A stretch of 64,000 bases of DNA, from assembly GCF_022385335.1 (NCBI RefSeq), contig NZ_CP092431.1, positions 7,378,001 through 7,442,000 on the forward strand, given 5' to 3'. Position numbers and translations under genes: made by a program. The notes under the pieces are model-generated. The model worked only from the letters and a program-made list of their open reading frames with translations. It did no database searches and was not told the origin of the DNA. This document shows positions 56,325 through 64,000 of this stretch, in pieces (within the stretch, counting starts at the first letter, position 1; every line of letters starts with the position of its first letter). The stretch is from Streptomyces deccanensis (GTDB lineage Bacteria; Actinomycetota; Actinomycetes; Streptomycetales; Streptomycetaceae).

Positions 56325-58093
56325 CGATGACTGACAAACGGCATGAGGCGGACGTCGACCGCGTCGAAGGGCAGAACGGCGTCACGGATATTGTCCGAGG
56401 GCTTGAGGACCATCCGCAAGGTGGCTTGCTCAACCGTATGGTGCGCTCGGCCTTCGTGGACAGTTCGCTGGGGCGGACCATCGCGGATCGGACGGACTTC
56501 GAGAAGCGTGACTTCGACCTCAATCAACTGATTGACCTCGTCGAGCGAACGGACCCGGAGGACCTGGAATCCTCAGGCAAGGCGCTGTGGGATGCGCGCG
56601 ACGCCATCAAGGCGGCAGCTGACGAACTCGAAGGCCACATCGACAACGTCCACTGGGTCGGAGAATCGGGTGATGCCTTCCGCAAGTGGGGCAGATCGCT
56701 CGTCACCAACACGCACCACTTGAGTGACTTCGCGGGAACTGCAGGGGACCAGATCACCGCAGCCGCCGTGGGCCTTGCGTCTGTGCGCGGCGCCATGCCG
56801 TCTCGAGACGCGGAAGCTAGCCGGAAGCGGCCCGAGCACTTCACAGAGGCTGAGAAAGTCGCGGACAAGAGCGAGTACGCGGCAGCCGTACGGGTGGAGA
56901 AGGACCGTCAAGAGGCGATCAACCAGATGAACCGGTTGGCCTCGTACTACGCGGTGTCCGAAGAGGTGCTGGCCTCCCTACCTGCCAAGGACAAGACGCC
57001 GGAGTTCACGGCCATGCCTGATGTCGGAGTTCCCAAGCCCGTGGCTCCGCAGGTGGATTATGGTCCTTCGGCGGCCGGTACAGACTCACACACCCACGGG
57101 ACAACACCTTCCGTGGGTGCTCAGGCGACTGGCGACATCTCCAGGCACTCTGCAAGCGACAACCAGCTCACCAGCAATGACGTCACCAGTAAGATCACGA
57201 ACCCCGACGAGCCTGTCCGTACCAACATCGACAGCGTCGGCACACTGCCACCGTCCACGACTACACCCGTGACCGGCCACATGCCGCCGTCATCGGGTAC
57301 CCCTGTTCCCGGCCAGCAGGGCATGTTCGAGGGTGGCCTAAGAACACCGGTCTCGAACGGCACGTCAGGCCGGAACCTGGGCGGATCGAATAATTTCCGT
57401 AATCCTGCGTCGGCGCAGGGGCGCACTGGTTCGACCGGTTCGCCTAGTTCGGCTTCTGGACGCTCTACGGGACAAGGGCCCACGAACCAGATGGGGCGAC
57501 CCACGCCGACCGGACGGCCCACTGCCGGAGGCGTGGCTCCCGGATCGCATTCGTCCCAGATGGGCCGCGCGGTCACCGGTGGTATGCCGCGAGCCGGTGG
57601 TACGGCTGCTCCGCAGGCCGCCAGCCGTCCTGTGACCGGAGCCGGTCGTGTGAATGGAGTTGTCGGGGGCCAGCCCACCGGCACTGGCGGCGCTTCCGCG
57701 AAGGGTGGTGCGAGAATTCCGCGCGGCACAGTCATCGGTGGCGAGGGGACGGCGGCCAACTCGCGGCCTGCTACTGGTCGGCCGGGGCAGCGTGGGGTTT
57801 TCGGAGCGCCTGAGACCAGGGCGAGGCCGAGTTCAAGTGCGACACCCCCTCGTGGGATTTCGGGAACAGCAGAGGCTGTCACGGGTAGGCCGACCGCACG
57901 CAACTCCGTTTCAGGAGCCGAGCGTAACGGTCTGACGCGTGGCGGCGCCGGACTCGTGCGCGGCCTTGGCCACGAGACGCCCGGTGACGACGGGAACACC
58001 CAGGGATCGCGGCGCCTCGACCACCGGATCGAAGGCGAAGAGACCGACCTGCCCAACAGGCCGCGGCGTGACGTGCCGCCGGTCGTCAACTGA
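56321..58093 (+). CDS. WXG100-like protein with long Pro/Thr/Gly-rich tail (PPE-like), candidate substrate
   Basis: 590 residues from GTG 56321 (ATG 56327 is the alternative). Residues 60-190 form a helical hairpin with the turn NVHWVGESGDAFRKWG, a WxG-type motif as in PPE and WXG100 proteins. From about residue 240 to the end the protein is low-complexity (Pro, Thr, Gly, Ser, Arg) with repeats of MGRPTPTGRPT type, much like the extended tails of PPE-type proteins. It is coupled to the upstream helical protein and followed by a mycosin. Confidence 0.75.
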   Translation: MTMTDKRHEADVDRVEGQNGVTDIVRGLEDHPQGGLLNRMVRSAFVDSSLGRTIADRTDFEKRDFDLNQLIDLVERTDPEDLESSGKALWDARDAIKAAADELEGHIDNVHWVGESGDAFRKWGRSLVTNTHHLSDFAGTAGDQITAAAVGLASVRGAMPSRDAEASRKRPEHFTEAEKVADKSEYAAAVRVEKDRQEAINQMNRLASYYAVSEEVLASLPAKDKTPEFTAMPDVGVPKPVAPQVDYGPSAAGTDSHTHGTTPSVGAQATGDISRHSASDNQLTSNDVTSKITNPDEPVRTNIDSVGTLPPSTTTPVTGHMPPSSGTPVPGQQGMFEGGLRTPVSNGTSGRNLGGSNNFRNPASAQGRTGSTGSPSSASGRSTGQGPTNQMGRPTPTGRPTAGGVAPGSHSSQMGRAVTGGMPRAGGTAAPQAASRPVTGAGRVNGVVGGQPTGTGGASAKGGARIPRGTVIGGEGTAANSRPATGRPGQRGVFGAPETRARPSSSATPPRGISGTAEAVTGRPTARNSVSGAERNGLTRGGAGLVRGLGHETPGDDGNTQGSRRLDHRIEGEETDLPNRPRRDVPPVVN

Positions 58094-58121
58094 CCGAGTA
58101 TGAGCGAGGACACGGAACACG

Positions 58122-59411
58122 ATGACGTCAGGGACCAGCCGACGAGCCGAGCAGGCCATGTTCCACGGATCGCGCTGCGGTAGACGTGTGCGGGCCGTGG
58201 GTGCGCTGGTCGGTGCCCTGGCGGCCGTGAGTGTGGGATTCGCCTCTGATGCCGCTGCGTACGACGCCCAGACCAAGCAGTGGTACCTGGAAACGATGCA
58301 GGCCCAACAGATGTGGAAGGTCAGCACAGGCAAGGGCATCAAGGTCGCTGTCATCGACAGCGGGGTGAACGCCGATACCCCGTCCCTGAAGGGGCAGGTC
58401 CTGGTCGACGAAGTACCCAAGTCGGTTGCGTACGGCGCTACGGACGATCAACTCGGCCATGGAACCTCCATGGCCGAATTGATCGCAGGTACGGGAGCAG
58501 GCGGAGGCCTGCAGGGGTTGGCGCCGGGGGCGAAGATCATTCCGTATCGCATTGAGCTTGAGGGACTGAAGGGCGGGGCGGAGGAACTGGAGAAGACCCC
58601 TGATCTCATAGAAGCGATCAGGGCGGCAGCCGACACTGACGCGCAGATCATCAGCATGTCGTTCGGATCGGTGGGGCCGAGTTCCAAGGAGAAGGAAGCC
58701 ATCGAGTACGCCGCTTCAAAAGGCAAGTTGATGATCGCCTCGGTTGGTAACAAGGGGCAGACCAAAGGCGCGATCGGCTATCCGGCCGCATACCCGTACG
58801 TACTCGGGATCGCGGCAGTGGACCCCACCCTGACGGTGCCAGAGTTCTCCTCGTCAGGAAATTACGTGGATCTCTCGGCACCAGGGGAAGGCTTCCCGGG
58901 GTGGTGTGATGCGACCTTCCGCTCGTACTGCGACGACAGGTCTGGTACGAGTCCCGCAGTCGCCATTGCCGCCGCCTCCGCGGCCCTGATCTGGTCGGCC
59001 CACCCTGACTGGACGGTGAACCAGGTCACCCGCGCCCTGATCGACACCGCTGGCCGCACATGGGCGAAGGACCAACCGAGCAAGTACGCAGGTTATGGCT
59101 TCGTCCGTCCTCGGATGGTTCTCAAGGACCCGGACTATGACGCCGGCTCTGCCGACGTCGACCCTCTCGCAAAGGACAATGGCGGAGATCTCCTGGCCGA
59201 CTCCGCGTCCGCTGCCTCGCCCTCCCCCTCTGCGTCAAGCGCATCACCGGCCCCCGAAGAGCCCTCCACAGGCGGTACCTCGGCTGCCGGCTCAGCTGCG
59301 GAGTCGACCGATGACAGCAACACCCTCTGGATCGCGCTCGGCGCAGCCGCCGCGGCCATCGTGATCGGTGGTGTCGGCCTGGCCGTAATGCGGGCGCGAC
59401 GCGCCAGGTGA
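58122..59411 (+). CDS. Mycosin, type VII secretion-associated S8 serine protease (copy 2)
   Basis: 429 residues. Triad intact: Asp in VAVIDSGVN, His in GHGTSMAEL, Ser in SGTSPAVAIA; oxyanion Asn in ASVGNKG. A signal peptide spans residues ~22-47 (VGALVGALAAVSVGFASDAAAY) and a C-terminal helix (LWIALGAAAAAIVIGGVGLAVM) plus RARRAR anchors it, with a long Ser/Ala/Pro-rich linker in front. It belongs to the WXG operon 55878-60227, between the PPE-like gene and the two WXG100 genes, and is clearly different in sequence from copy 1. Confidence 0.93.
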   Translation: MTSGTSRRAEQAMFHGSRCGRRVRAVGALVGALAAVSVGFASDAAAYDAQTKQWYLETMQAQQMWKVSTGKGIKVAVIDSGVNADTPSLKGQVLVDEVPKSVAYGATDDQLGHGTSMAELIAGTGAGGGLQGLAPGAKIIPYRIELEGLKGGAEELEKTPDLIEAIRAAADTDAQIISMSFGSVGPSSKEKEAIEYAASKGKLMIASVGNKGQTKGAIGYPAAYPYVLGIAAVDPTLTVPEFSSSGNYVDLSAPGEGFPGWCDATFRSYCDDRSGTSPAVAIAAASAALIWSAHPDWTVNQVTRALIDTAGRTWAKDQPSKYAGYGFVRPRMVLKDPDYDAGSADVDPLAKDNGGDLLADSASAASPSPSASSASPAPEEPSTGGTSAAGSAAESTDDSNTLWIALGAAAAAIVIGGVGLAVMRARRAR

Positions 59412-59507
59412 CATCGACAGCCGTGGAAGGCCGTCACGAGCCCTGTGCTGTTCGGCTCAAGCCAAGACAGTTGGATCAGCAAGCAGAAACAGAAAGGACG
59501 GCTGACC

Positions 59508-59855
59508 ATGGCCGGCAAGCAGAAGCTCGAAAACGATGCGGTAATCCTGCTCCAGAAGCAGATGCTCTCGAAGTACGAGAACGTCAAGTCGCGTGTTCAC
59601 AGGCTTCAGGGAATCATCGACAGCCTGGAGACCGGTCAGTGGGACGGAATCGGCCGAGCCGCGTTCGACAAGAAGCAGTTCGAGATCAACGAATCGCTGC
59701 GGAACATGGGCAACATCCTTGCCGAGGTCATCGACGCGATGACCTCGGCGCGCAACATCGTCGACAGCAAGGAAGACGAGGTGCGCGCGGCGGTCAACAG
59801 GATCGACCTCCAGGACGGTGCCCCGACGGTTTCTCCCTTCAGTTCCATGAGTTGA
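59508..59855 (+). CDS. WXG100 family type VII substrate (EsxA/EsxB type)
   Basis: 115 residues. Two helices joined at GQWDGIGRAAF, with W45-D46-G47 as the WxG turn. ATG 59508 has AAAGGA 9 bases upstream; the longer open frame lacks an RBS. It lacks the C-terminal YxxxD/E export signal, so it should be carried by its partner, the next gene. Such small proteins are the defining secreted dimer of type VII systems. Confidence 0.92.
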   Translation: MAGKQKLENDAVILLQKQMLSKYENVKSRVHRLQGIIDSLETGQWDGIGRAAFDKKQFEINESLRNMGNILAEVIDAMTSARNIVDSKEDEVRAAVNRIDLQDGAPTVSPFSSMS

Positions 59856-59924
59856 GCCGATATTTGCACCAGGGCCGGACTTACGGCCGCATCAGCACGG
59901 ACCAGTGAGACGAGGTTGGTAGAG

Positions 59925-60227
59925 ATGGCCGGTAACTACACCGACGGACTTTCCGTCACTTATGACGCGCTCGACATCACGGCGACCAAAATCGCCAATG
60001 AGGCCAGGGACCTTGAGCAGGACCTGCAGGAGCTGAAGAGGCTCGTCGAGAACAGCTTGCAGTACTGGGAGGGTGAGTCCCAGAGCGCCTTCGATGCCAA
60101 GCTGAAGAGGTGGGACAAGGAAGCCACCGACATCCACACCGCCCTCACGGGTATCGGTCACGTCGTGGCCACGGCGGGTGGTACCTACATGGAAGGTGAC
60201 AAGCGGGGAGCGAGTTACCTTCAGTAG
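59925..60227 (+). CDS. WXG100 family type VII substrate with export signal
   Basis: 100 residues, the normal WXG100 size. WxG turn W48-E49-G50 in QYWEGESQSAF; the C-terminal YMEGD (Tyr88 to Asp92) matches the YxxxD/E secretion signal recognised by EccC. ATG 59925 has GAGG about 9 bases upstream. It follows the other WXG100 gene by 69 bases and is the end of the operon; the two proteins should form a heterodimer. Confidence 0.93.
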   Translation: MAGNYTDGLSVTYDALDITATKIANEARDLEQDLQELKRLVENSLQYWEGESQSAFDAKLKRWDKEATDIHTALTGIGHVVATAGGTYMEGDKRGASYLQ

Positions 60228-60250
60228 CACGAGGTTCGTGGAGCAGTTCC

Positions 60251-60281
60251 GGGGTGGGCGCGCGCGGGAGGCGCCCACCCC
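60251..60281. terminator. Hairpin terminator between WXG100 and eccC genes
   Basis: GGGGTGGGCGC (60251-60261) and GCGCCCACCCC (60271-60281) form a perfect 11-bp stem with a 9-base loop, followed by GTTGTTGG, between two converging genes (stops at 60227 and 60342). Confidence 0.85.
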
Positions 60282-60341
60282 GTTGTTGGATCAGGGCCTC
60301 AACCGACGATCAGCAGACCGACACCCGTCCGTCCCTCCCCC

Positions 60342-63300
60342 TCACACATTCCCATCCTCGGTCAACCCGACCTGAATCAACGGCTTCCCCCGCTTCCGAG
60401 ACACGAACACGCCGCGCCCCGCCGGCATCGGCCGCGGCCGTACACCGCCCAGCAGGTCGCCCTCGCCCGGGTCGCCCGCGAGGACGACGCCTTGAGCCCC
60501 GAGTTCCTTGATGCGCTGGGTGAAGGCCTCGTAGCCTGCGCGGCCGGCGCCCGCGGTGGAGCGGGCGATGATGAAGCGGACGCCGACGTCACGGGCGAAC
60601 GGAAGCATGTCCGTGAGTCCCGAGAGCGGGTTGCCGCTCGACGTGGACACCAGGTCGTAGTCGTCGACGATCACGAACACCGTCGGGCCCCGCCACCAGC
60701 TGCGGTTGCGCAGTTGCTCCTGTGTGACTTCCGCGGTGGGGGTGCGGCGTTGCATGAGGTCGGCCAGGGCGTCCATATGGTGCTGCATCTGGTTCGACAT
60801 GGGGATGTACTCCGCCAGATGGGCAGGAGGGGTGACACCCAGCAGCGAGCGGCGGTTGTCGACCACGAACAGCTTGCAGTTGTCGCTGTCGTAGCGCTCG
60901 GTGAGACGCTTGATGAGCAGCTTCAGCAGATTCGACTTACCGGACTCGCTCTCGCCGAAGATGAGGAAGAACGGGTCCTGGTCGAAGTCGACGAACACCG
61001 GCTCGAGGCTGTCCTCGTCGAGGGCGAAGGAGATACCGCGGTTCGGGAAGCGGTTGCCCGGGGGCAGCTGAGATGCCGGGAACTCCCGCGGCAGCAAGCG
61101 GACTTCGGGAGCGCCAGGCTGTTGCCAGTGGCGGCCGACCTCGGAGGCGAGGGCAGCCGTCGCCTCCGCCAAGTCCGTGTCGGAGGACAGACCGTCGATA
61201 CGCGGGACCGCCGCCATGAAGTGTTGCTTCTGCGGTGTCTGACCGCGTCCAGGAACCCCTGTGGGAACGTTCGCTGCCACCTTGCGGTCGAACTCGGAGT
61301 CCATGGGGTCGCCGAGCCGCAATTCCAAGCGGTTCATCAGATGATCCTTGAGGTTCGAACGGACCTCCATGGAGCGCGAGGCGGTGAGGATCAGGTGGAT
61401 GCCGTAACCGAGGCCGCGCGCCGCGATGTCCAGGATCACCGGATCCAACGCCTCGTAGTCGGTACGGAAATTGCCCCAGCCGTCGATGGCGAGGAAGACG
61501 TCGCCCCAGGGCTGGTCGGTCACTGAGATGTCCCCCCGTGCACGGCGCGCACGGAACTCGGCGATCGACGAGATGTTCGCGGTGCGGAAGTACTCCTCAC
61601 GGCGGGTCAGGACGCCGTACACCTCCGCCACCGTACGCCGGACCTTCTCGGGGTCCAGTCGTGAGGCCACCCCTCCCACGTGCGGCAGGTCGGCCACGGT
61701 CGACAGACCGCCACCACCGAAGTCGAGTCCGTAGAACTGCACTTCGTGAGGGGTGTGGGTGAGTGCGAACGACGCGATGATCGAGCGCAGCAGTGTCGAC
61801 TTGCCGGACTGCGGGCCGCCGAGGACCTGCATGTGGCCGGCCGCGCCGCCGAAGTCGGTCCAGAGCGGTTCGCGCCGCTGCTCGTACGGCTTGTCGACGA
61901 GGCCGACCGGGACGACGAGCCGACCGGCACCCTCGTAACCGGGCTGTGTCATGCCCCGGCCGGGCACCGGGGCCAGCCCCGGGAGCAACGAGTCGAGCGA
62001 GGGCGGACTGTCCAGTGGGGGGAGCCACACCTGGTGGGCGGCCGGCCCCTGGGCCTCCAGACGCCGGACGATCACGTCCAGAACGGTGTCGGCGAGCGCG
62101 TCGTCCTGCTGGGCGTCGGGCTCTTCCTGGCGCTGCTGCGGTACCGGCGCGTACCGCACAGGGACATCGGCCGCGGTGAACAACACGGGTCGACGGTCGA
62201 CCGGGAGCGGTCCGCCGGGCACGACGGCCTGCTGGGAACCCGTGCGGTACACACCGGAGACGTACGCCGCCTTGAACCGCACCATCTCCTCCGTACCGAA
62301 CTTCAGGATGCCGGAGCCCGGCACGTTCGGCAGCTCGTACGCGTCGGGGACGCCGATCGCGGCTCGGGACTCGGCCGCCGAGAACGTCCGCAGACCGATC
62401 CGGTACGACAGGTAGGTCTCCAGCCCTCTCAGGCGACCTTCCTCCAGACGCTGCGAGGCGAGCAGCAGGTGCACACCCAGAGAACGGCCGATACGGCCGA
62501 TCTGCACGAACATCTCGATGAAGTCCGGCTTCGCGGTGAGCAGTTCGCTGAACTCGTCGATCACCAGGACCAGCGACGGAATGGGCTGCAGCGGGGCGCC
62601 GGCGGCGCGGGCCTTCTCGTAGTCGTGGATGTTGGCGTAGTTGCCGGCATCGCGGAGCAGCTCCTGGCGACGGTTCAGCTCACCGCGGATGGAGTCGCCC
62701 ATGCGGTCGACAAGGGTCAGGTCGTCCGCGAGGTTGGTGATCACGGCCGCCACGTGGGGCATCTGCGCCATGCCGGCGAAGGTCGCACCACCCTTGAAGT
62801 CCGCCAGGACGAAGTTCAGCGTTTCGGAGGAGTGGGTCACGGCCAGGCCCAGGACCAGCGTGCGCAGCAGCTCCGACTTTCCGGAACCGGTCGCGCCGAC
62901 GCAGAGGCCGTGGGGACCCATGCCCTCCTGCGCGGCCTCCTTGAGGTCGAGCATCACGGGTCGGCCGTCCTCGCCGAGGCCGATCGGCACACGCAGCCGC
63001 TCCGACTGCGAACGCGGACGCCAGGTGCGCCGTGGGTCGACCGAAGCCGCGTCGCCCAGGTTCAGCAGTTCCGTGAAATCCAGGTTGGCCAGCAGCGGTT
63101 CGCCGTCATCGCCACCCGACGCCATGCGCAGCGGCGCCAGTTGTCGGGCAAGAGCTTCGGCGGCCTCGTACGACAGGACGTCCGGGGTGCCCTCGTAGAC
63201 CATGCCGTGCGCCGACTCCAGACGCAGTTCCTTGGGCTGCACGATGATCGAGAGGTCGCCGCGCCCGGAACTGAGGTCACCGGGGACGATCTCGATGACC

Positions 63301-64000
63301 GTCACGCTCTGCAGGCCTTCGGGACTGGCCAACAAAGAAGCGGGCGGCAGTGAGACACCGTCGAGCAGGACGACCAGGTGCGGTTGCTCGGAGACCGGCG
63401 GAGCGGCGGGGTGGAAACGCGGGCGGCCCTGGAGGACGTCGGTCAGCCGGTCCTCCAGTTCCATCGGATCGGTGGTGATCAGACGCATGCTGCCCGCGCC
63501 GTCCGTGACGCCCCGCTTCTGCGTGTGGGGCAGCCACTTCGCCCATTCCCACGCGGGCGCCGCCTCCCGCCCGGTGGCGACCGCGATGACCAGGTCCTCG
63601 GATGAGTGCAGCGCCGCGAGGCAGGCCGTGACCGCTCGGGCGGTGCCGCGCGCGGTGCCGGGTTCGCCACTGATCGTCACGTGGTAGAAGGCGCGCAGCG
63701 AGACAGCCATCGGCAGGCCCTCAAGTGTGCTGTGCGTGGCCAGGAATCGCTGCATGGCCCCGGCGGTCAGCGGCTCCAACTCGTCGACCGGAGCGGTCTG
63801 CGGTGCGATCAGGGGAGTGGCCAGACCCTGCGGGCCGAGGCCCACGCGCACCTGCCCGAAGTCCTCGTCACCGGTGCGCCGCTCCCACACCCGGCTGCCC
63901 TCGGCGACCAGGGCCCACAGCTGCTCCGGTGAAGGATGGAGGTAGTACTGGGCATCGCGCTGGGCCTTGGCGGTGTCCATGGCCTGGTGCCGGGTCTGCG
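60342..64000 (-). CDS. eccC: Type VII secretion ATPase EccC (5' end outside window)
   Basis: At least 1219 residues are in the window; the frame runs past the right edge (the ATG at 63980 is internal, since coding continues upstream as ..TRHQA), and the N-terminal membrane helices are missing. Three FtsK/SpoIIIE-type ATPase domains are present: Walker A GATGSGKSE at about 62870-62900, GGPQSGKST at about 61790-61820 and GESESGKSN at about 60930-60960. The first keeps Walker B LVLVIDEFSELL, the second reads VFLAIDGWGNF (no Glu), the third VFVIVDDYDL. EccC is the motor of the secretion complex and binds the YxxxD/E signal with the last ATPase domain. eccD is not in the window and is expected beyond the right edge. 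Confidence 0.96.
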   Translation of the reverse strand, partial: QTRHQAMDTAKAQRDAQYYLHPSPEQLWALVAEGSRVWERRTGDEDFGQVRVGLGPQGLATPLIAPQTAPVDELEPLTAGAMQRFLATHSTLEGLPMAVSLRAFYHVTISGEPGTARGTARAVTACLAALHSSEDLVIAVATGREAAPAWEWAKWLPHTQKRGVTDGAGSMRLITTDPMELEDRLTDVLQGRPRFHPAAPPVSEQPHLVVLLDGVSLPPASLLASPEGLQSVTVIEIVPGDLSSGRGDLSIIVQPKELRLESAHGMVYEGTPDVLSYEAAEALARQLAPLRMASGGDDGEPLLANLDFTELLNLGDAASVDPRRTWRPRSQSERLRVPIGLGEDGRPVMLDLKEAAQEGMGPHGLCVGATGSGKSELLRTLVLGLAVTHSSETLNFVLADFKGGATFAGMAQMPHVAAVITNLADDLTLVDRMGDSIRGELNRRQELLRDAGNYANIHDYEKARAAGAPLQPIPSLVLVIDEFSELLTAKPDFIEMFVQIGRIGRSLGVHLLLASQRLEEGRLRGLETYLSYRIGLRTFSAAESRAAIGVPDAYELPNVPGSGILKFGTEEMVRFKAAYVSGVYRTGSQQAVVPGGPLPVDRRPVLFTAADVPVRYAPVPQQRQEEPDAQQDDALADTVLDVIVRRLEAQGPAAHQVWLPPLDSPPSLDSLLPGLAPVPGRGMTQPGYEGAGRLVVPVGLVDKPYEQRREPLWTDFGGAAGHMQVLGGPQSGKSTLLRSIIASFALTHTPHEVQFYGLDFGGGGLSTVADLPHVGGVASRLDPEKVRRTVAEVYGVLTRREEYFRTANISSIAEFRARRARGDISVTDQPWGDVFLAIDGWGNFRTDYEALDPVILDIAARGLGYGIHLILTASRSMEVRSNLKDHLMNRLELRLGDPMDSEFDRKVAANVPTGVPGRGQTPQKQHFMAAVPRIDGLSSDTDLAEATAALASEVGRHWQQPGAPEVRLLPREFPASQLPPGNRFPNRGISFALDEDSLEPVFVDFDQDPFFLIFGESESGKSNLLKLLIKRLTERYDSDNCKLFVVDNRRSLLGVTPPAHLAEYIPMSNQMQHHMDALADLMQRRTPTAEVTQEQLRNRSWWRGPTVFVIVDDYDLVSTSSGNPLSGLTDMLPFARDVGVRFIIARSTAGAGRAGYEAFTQRIKELGAQGVVLAGDPGEGDLLGGVRPRPMPAGRGVFVSRKRGKPLIQVGLTEDGNV

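Overview
The window is a stretch of Streptomyces chromosome. Evidence: GC content is very high with strong G/C bias at third codon positions, GTG starts and ATGA/GTGA overlaps are common, RBSs are purine-rich GGAGG types, and the gene order dxr - M50 protease - ispG - GNAT - proS - rimP - nusA - ylxR - infB - DUF503 - rbfA - truB - ribF - type VII secretion is a known conserved Streptomyces arrangement. No tRNA, rRNA, CRISPR array, prophage or intact insertion sequence was seen.

Layout. (1) 1-13.3 kb is accessory carbohydrate metabolism: the end of a LacI-type regulator, a binding-protein and two-permease ABC sugar importer with no ATPase gene, a secreted modular glycosidase, a sulfotransferase-like gene, an AI-2E/PerM-type membrane protein, a GH31 glycosidase, a second LacI regulator with two palindromic operators, and a secreted GH12 glucanase. 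(2) 13.4-16.5 kb holds an acyl-CoA dehydrogenase, an unknown small protein and a secreted lamin-tail protein. (3) 16.7-20.6 kb is isoprenoid biosynthesis (dxr, ispG) around a site-2 protease. (4) 20.8-27.6 kb holds two acetyltransferases, proS, an ApbE flavin transferase operon behind an RBS-masking hairpin, a kinase-fold gene lacking its catalytic residues, and a DUF4439/lipoprotein pair. (5) 27.8-41.2 kb is the nusA-infB translation operon and its extension to ribF. It is interrupted by a 1507-residue protein that joins a trypsin-like domain without its serine to a P-loop NTPase. (6) 41.3-64 kb is a type VII (ESX) secretion locus: an SCO5717-type ATPase, EccE, EccB, two mycosin proteases, two WXG100 proteins, several WXG-like or helical candidate substrates, a lipoprotein, and most of EccC, which runs off the right end. 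EccD is not in the window.

How it works together. The left part imports and cuts beta-glucan or xyloglucan-type sugars under LacI control; the ABC importer presumably borrows a shared ATPase such as MsiK. The centre is housekeeping. In the right part EccB, EccC and EccE form the secretion machine, the two small WXG100 proteins are the expected secreted pair, and the mycosins are the membrane-anchored proteases. Between the mycosin gene and the candidate-substrate genes (50.6-51.8 kb) there is a gene remnant and a decayed IS701-like transposase, and the neighbouring 766-residue gene has a visibly lower-GC 3' half, so this is the plastic part of the locus. A family of hairpin-plus-tail intergenic repeats recurs at six places between 12.3 and 35.2 kb.
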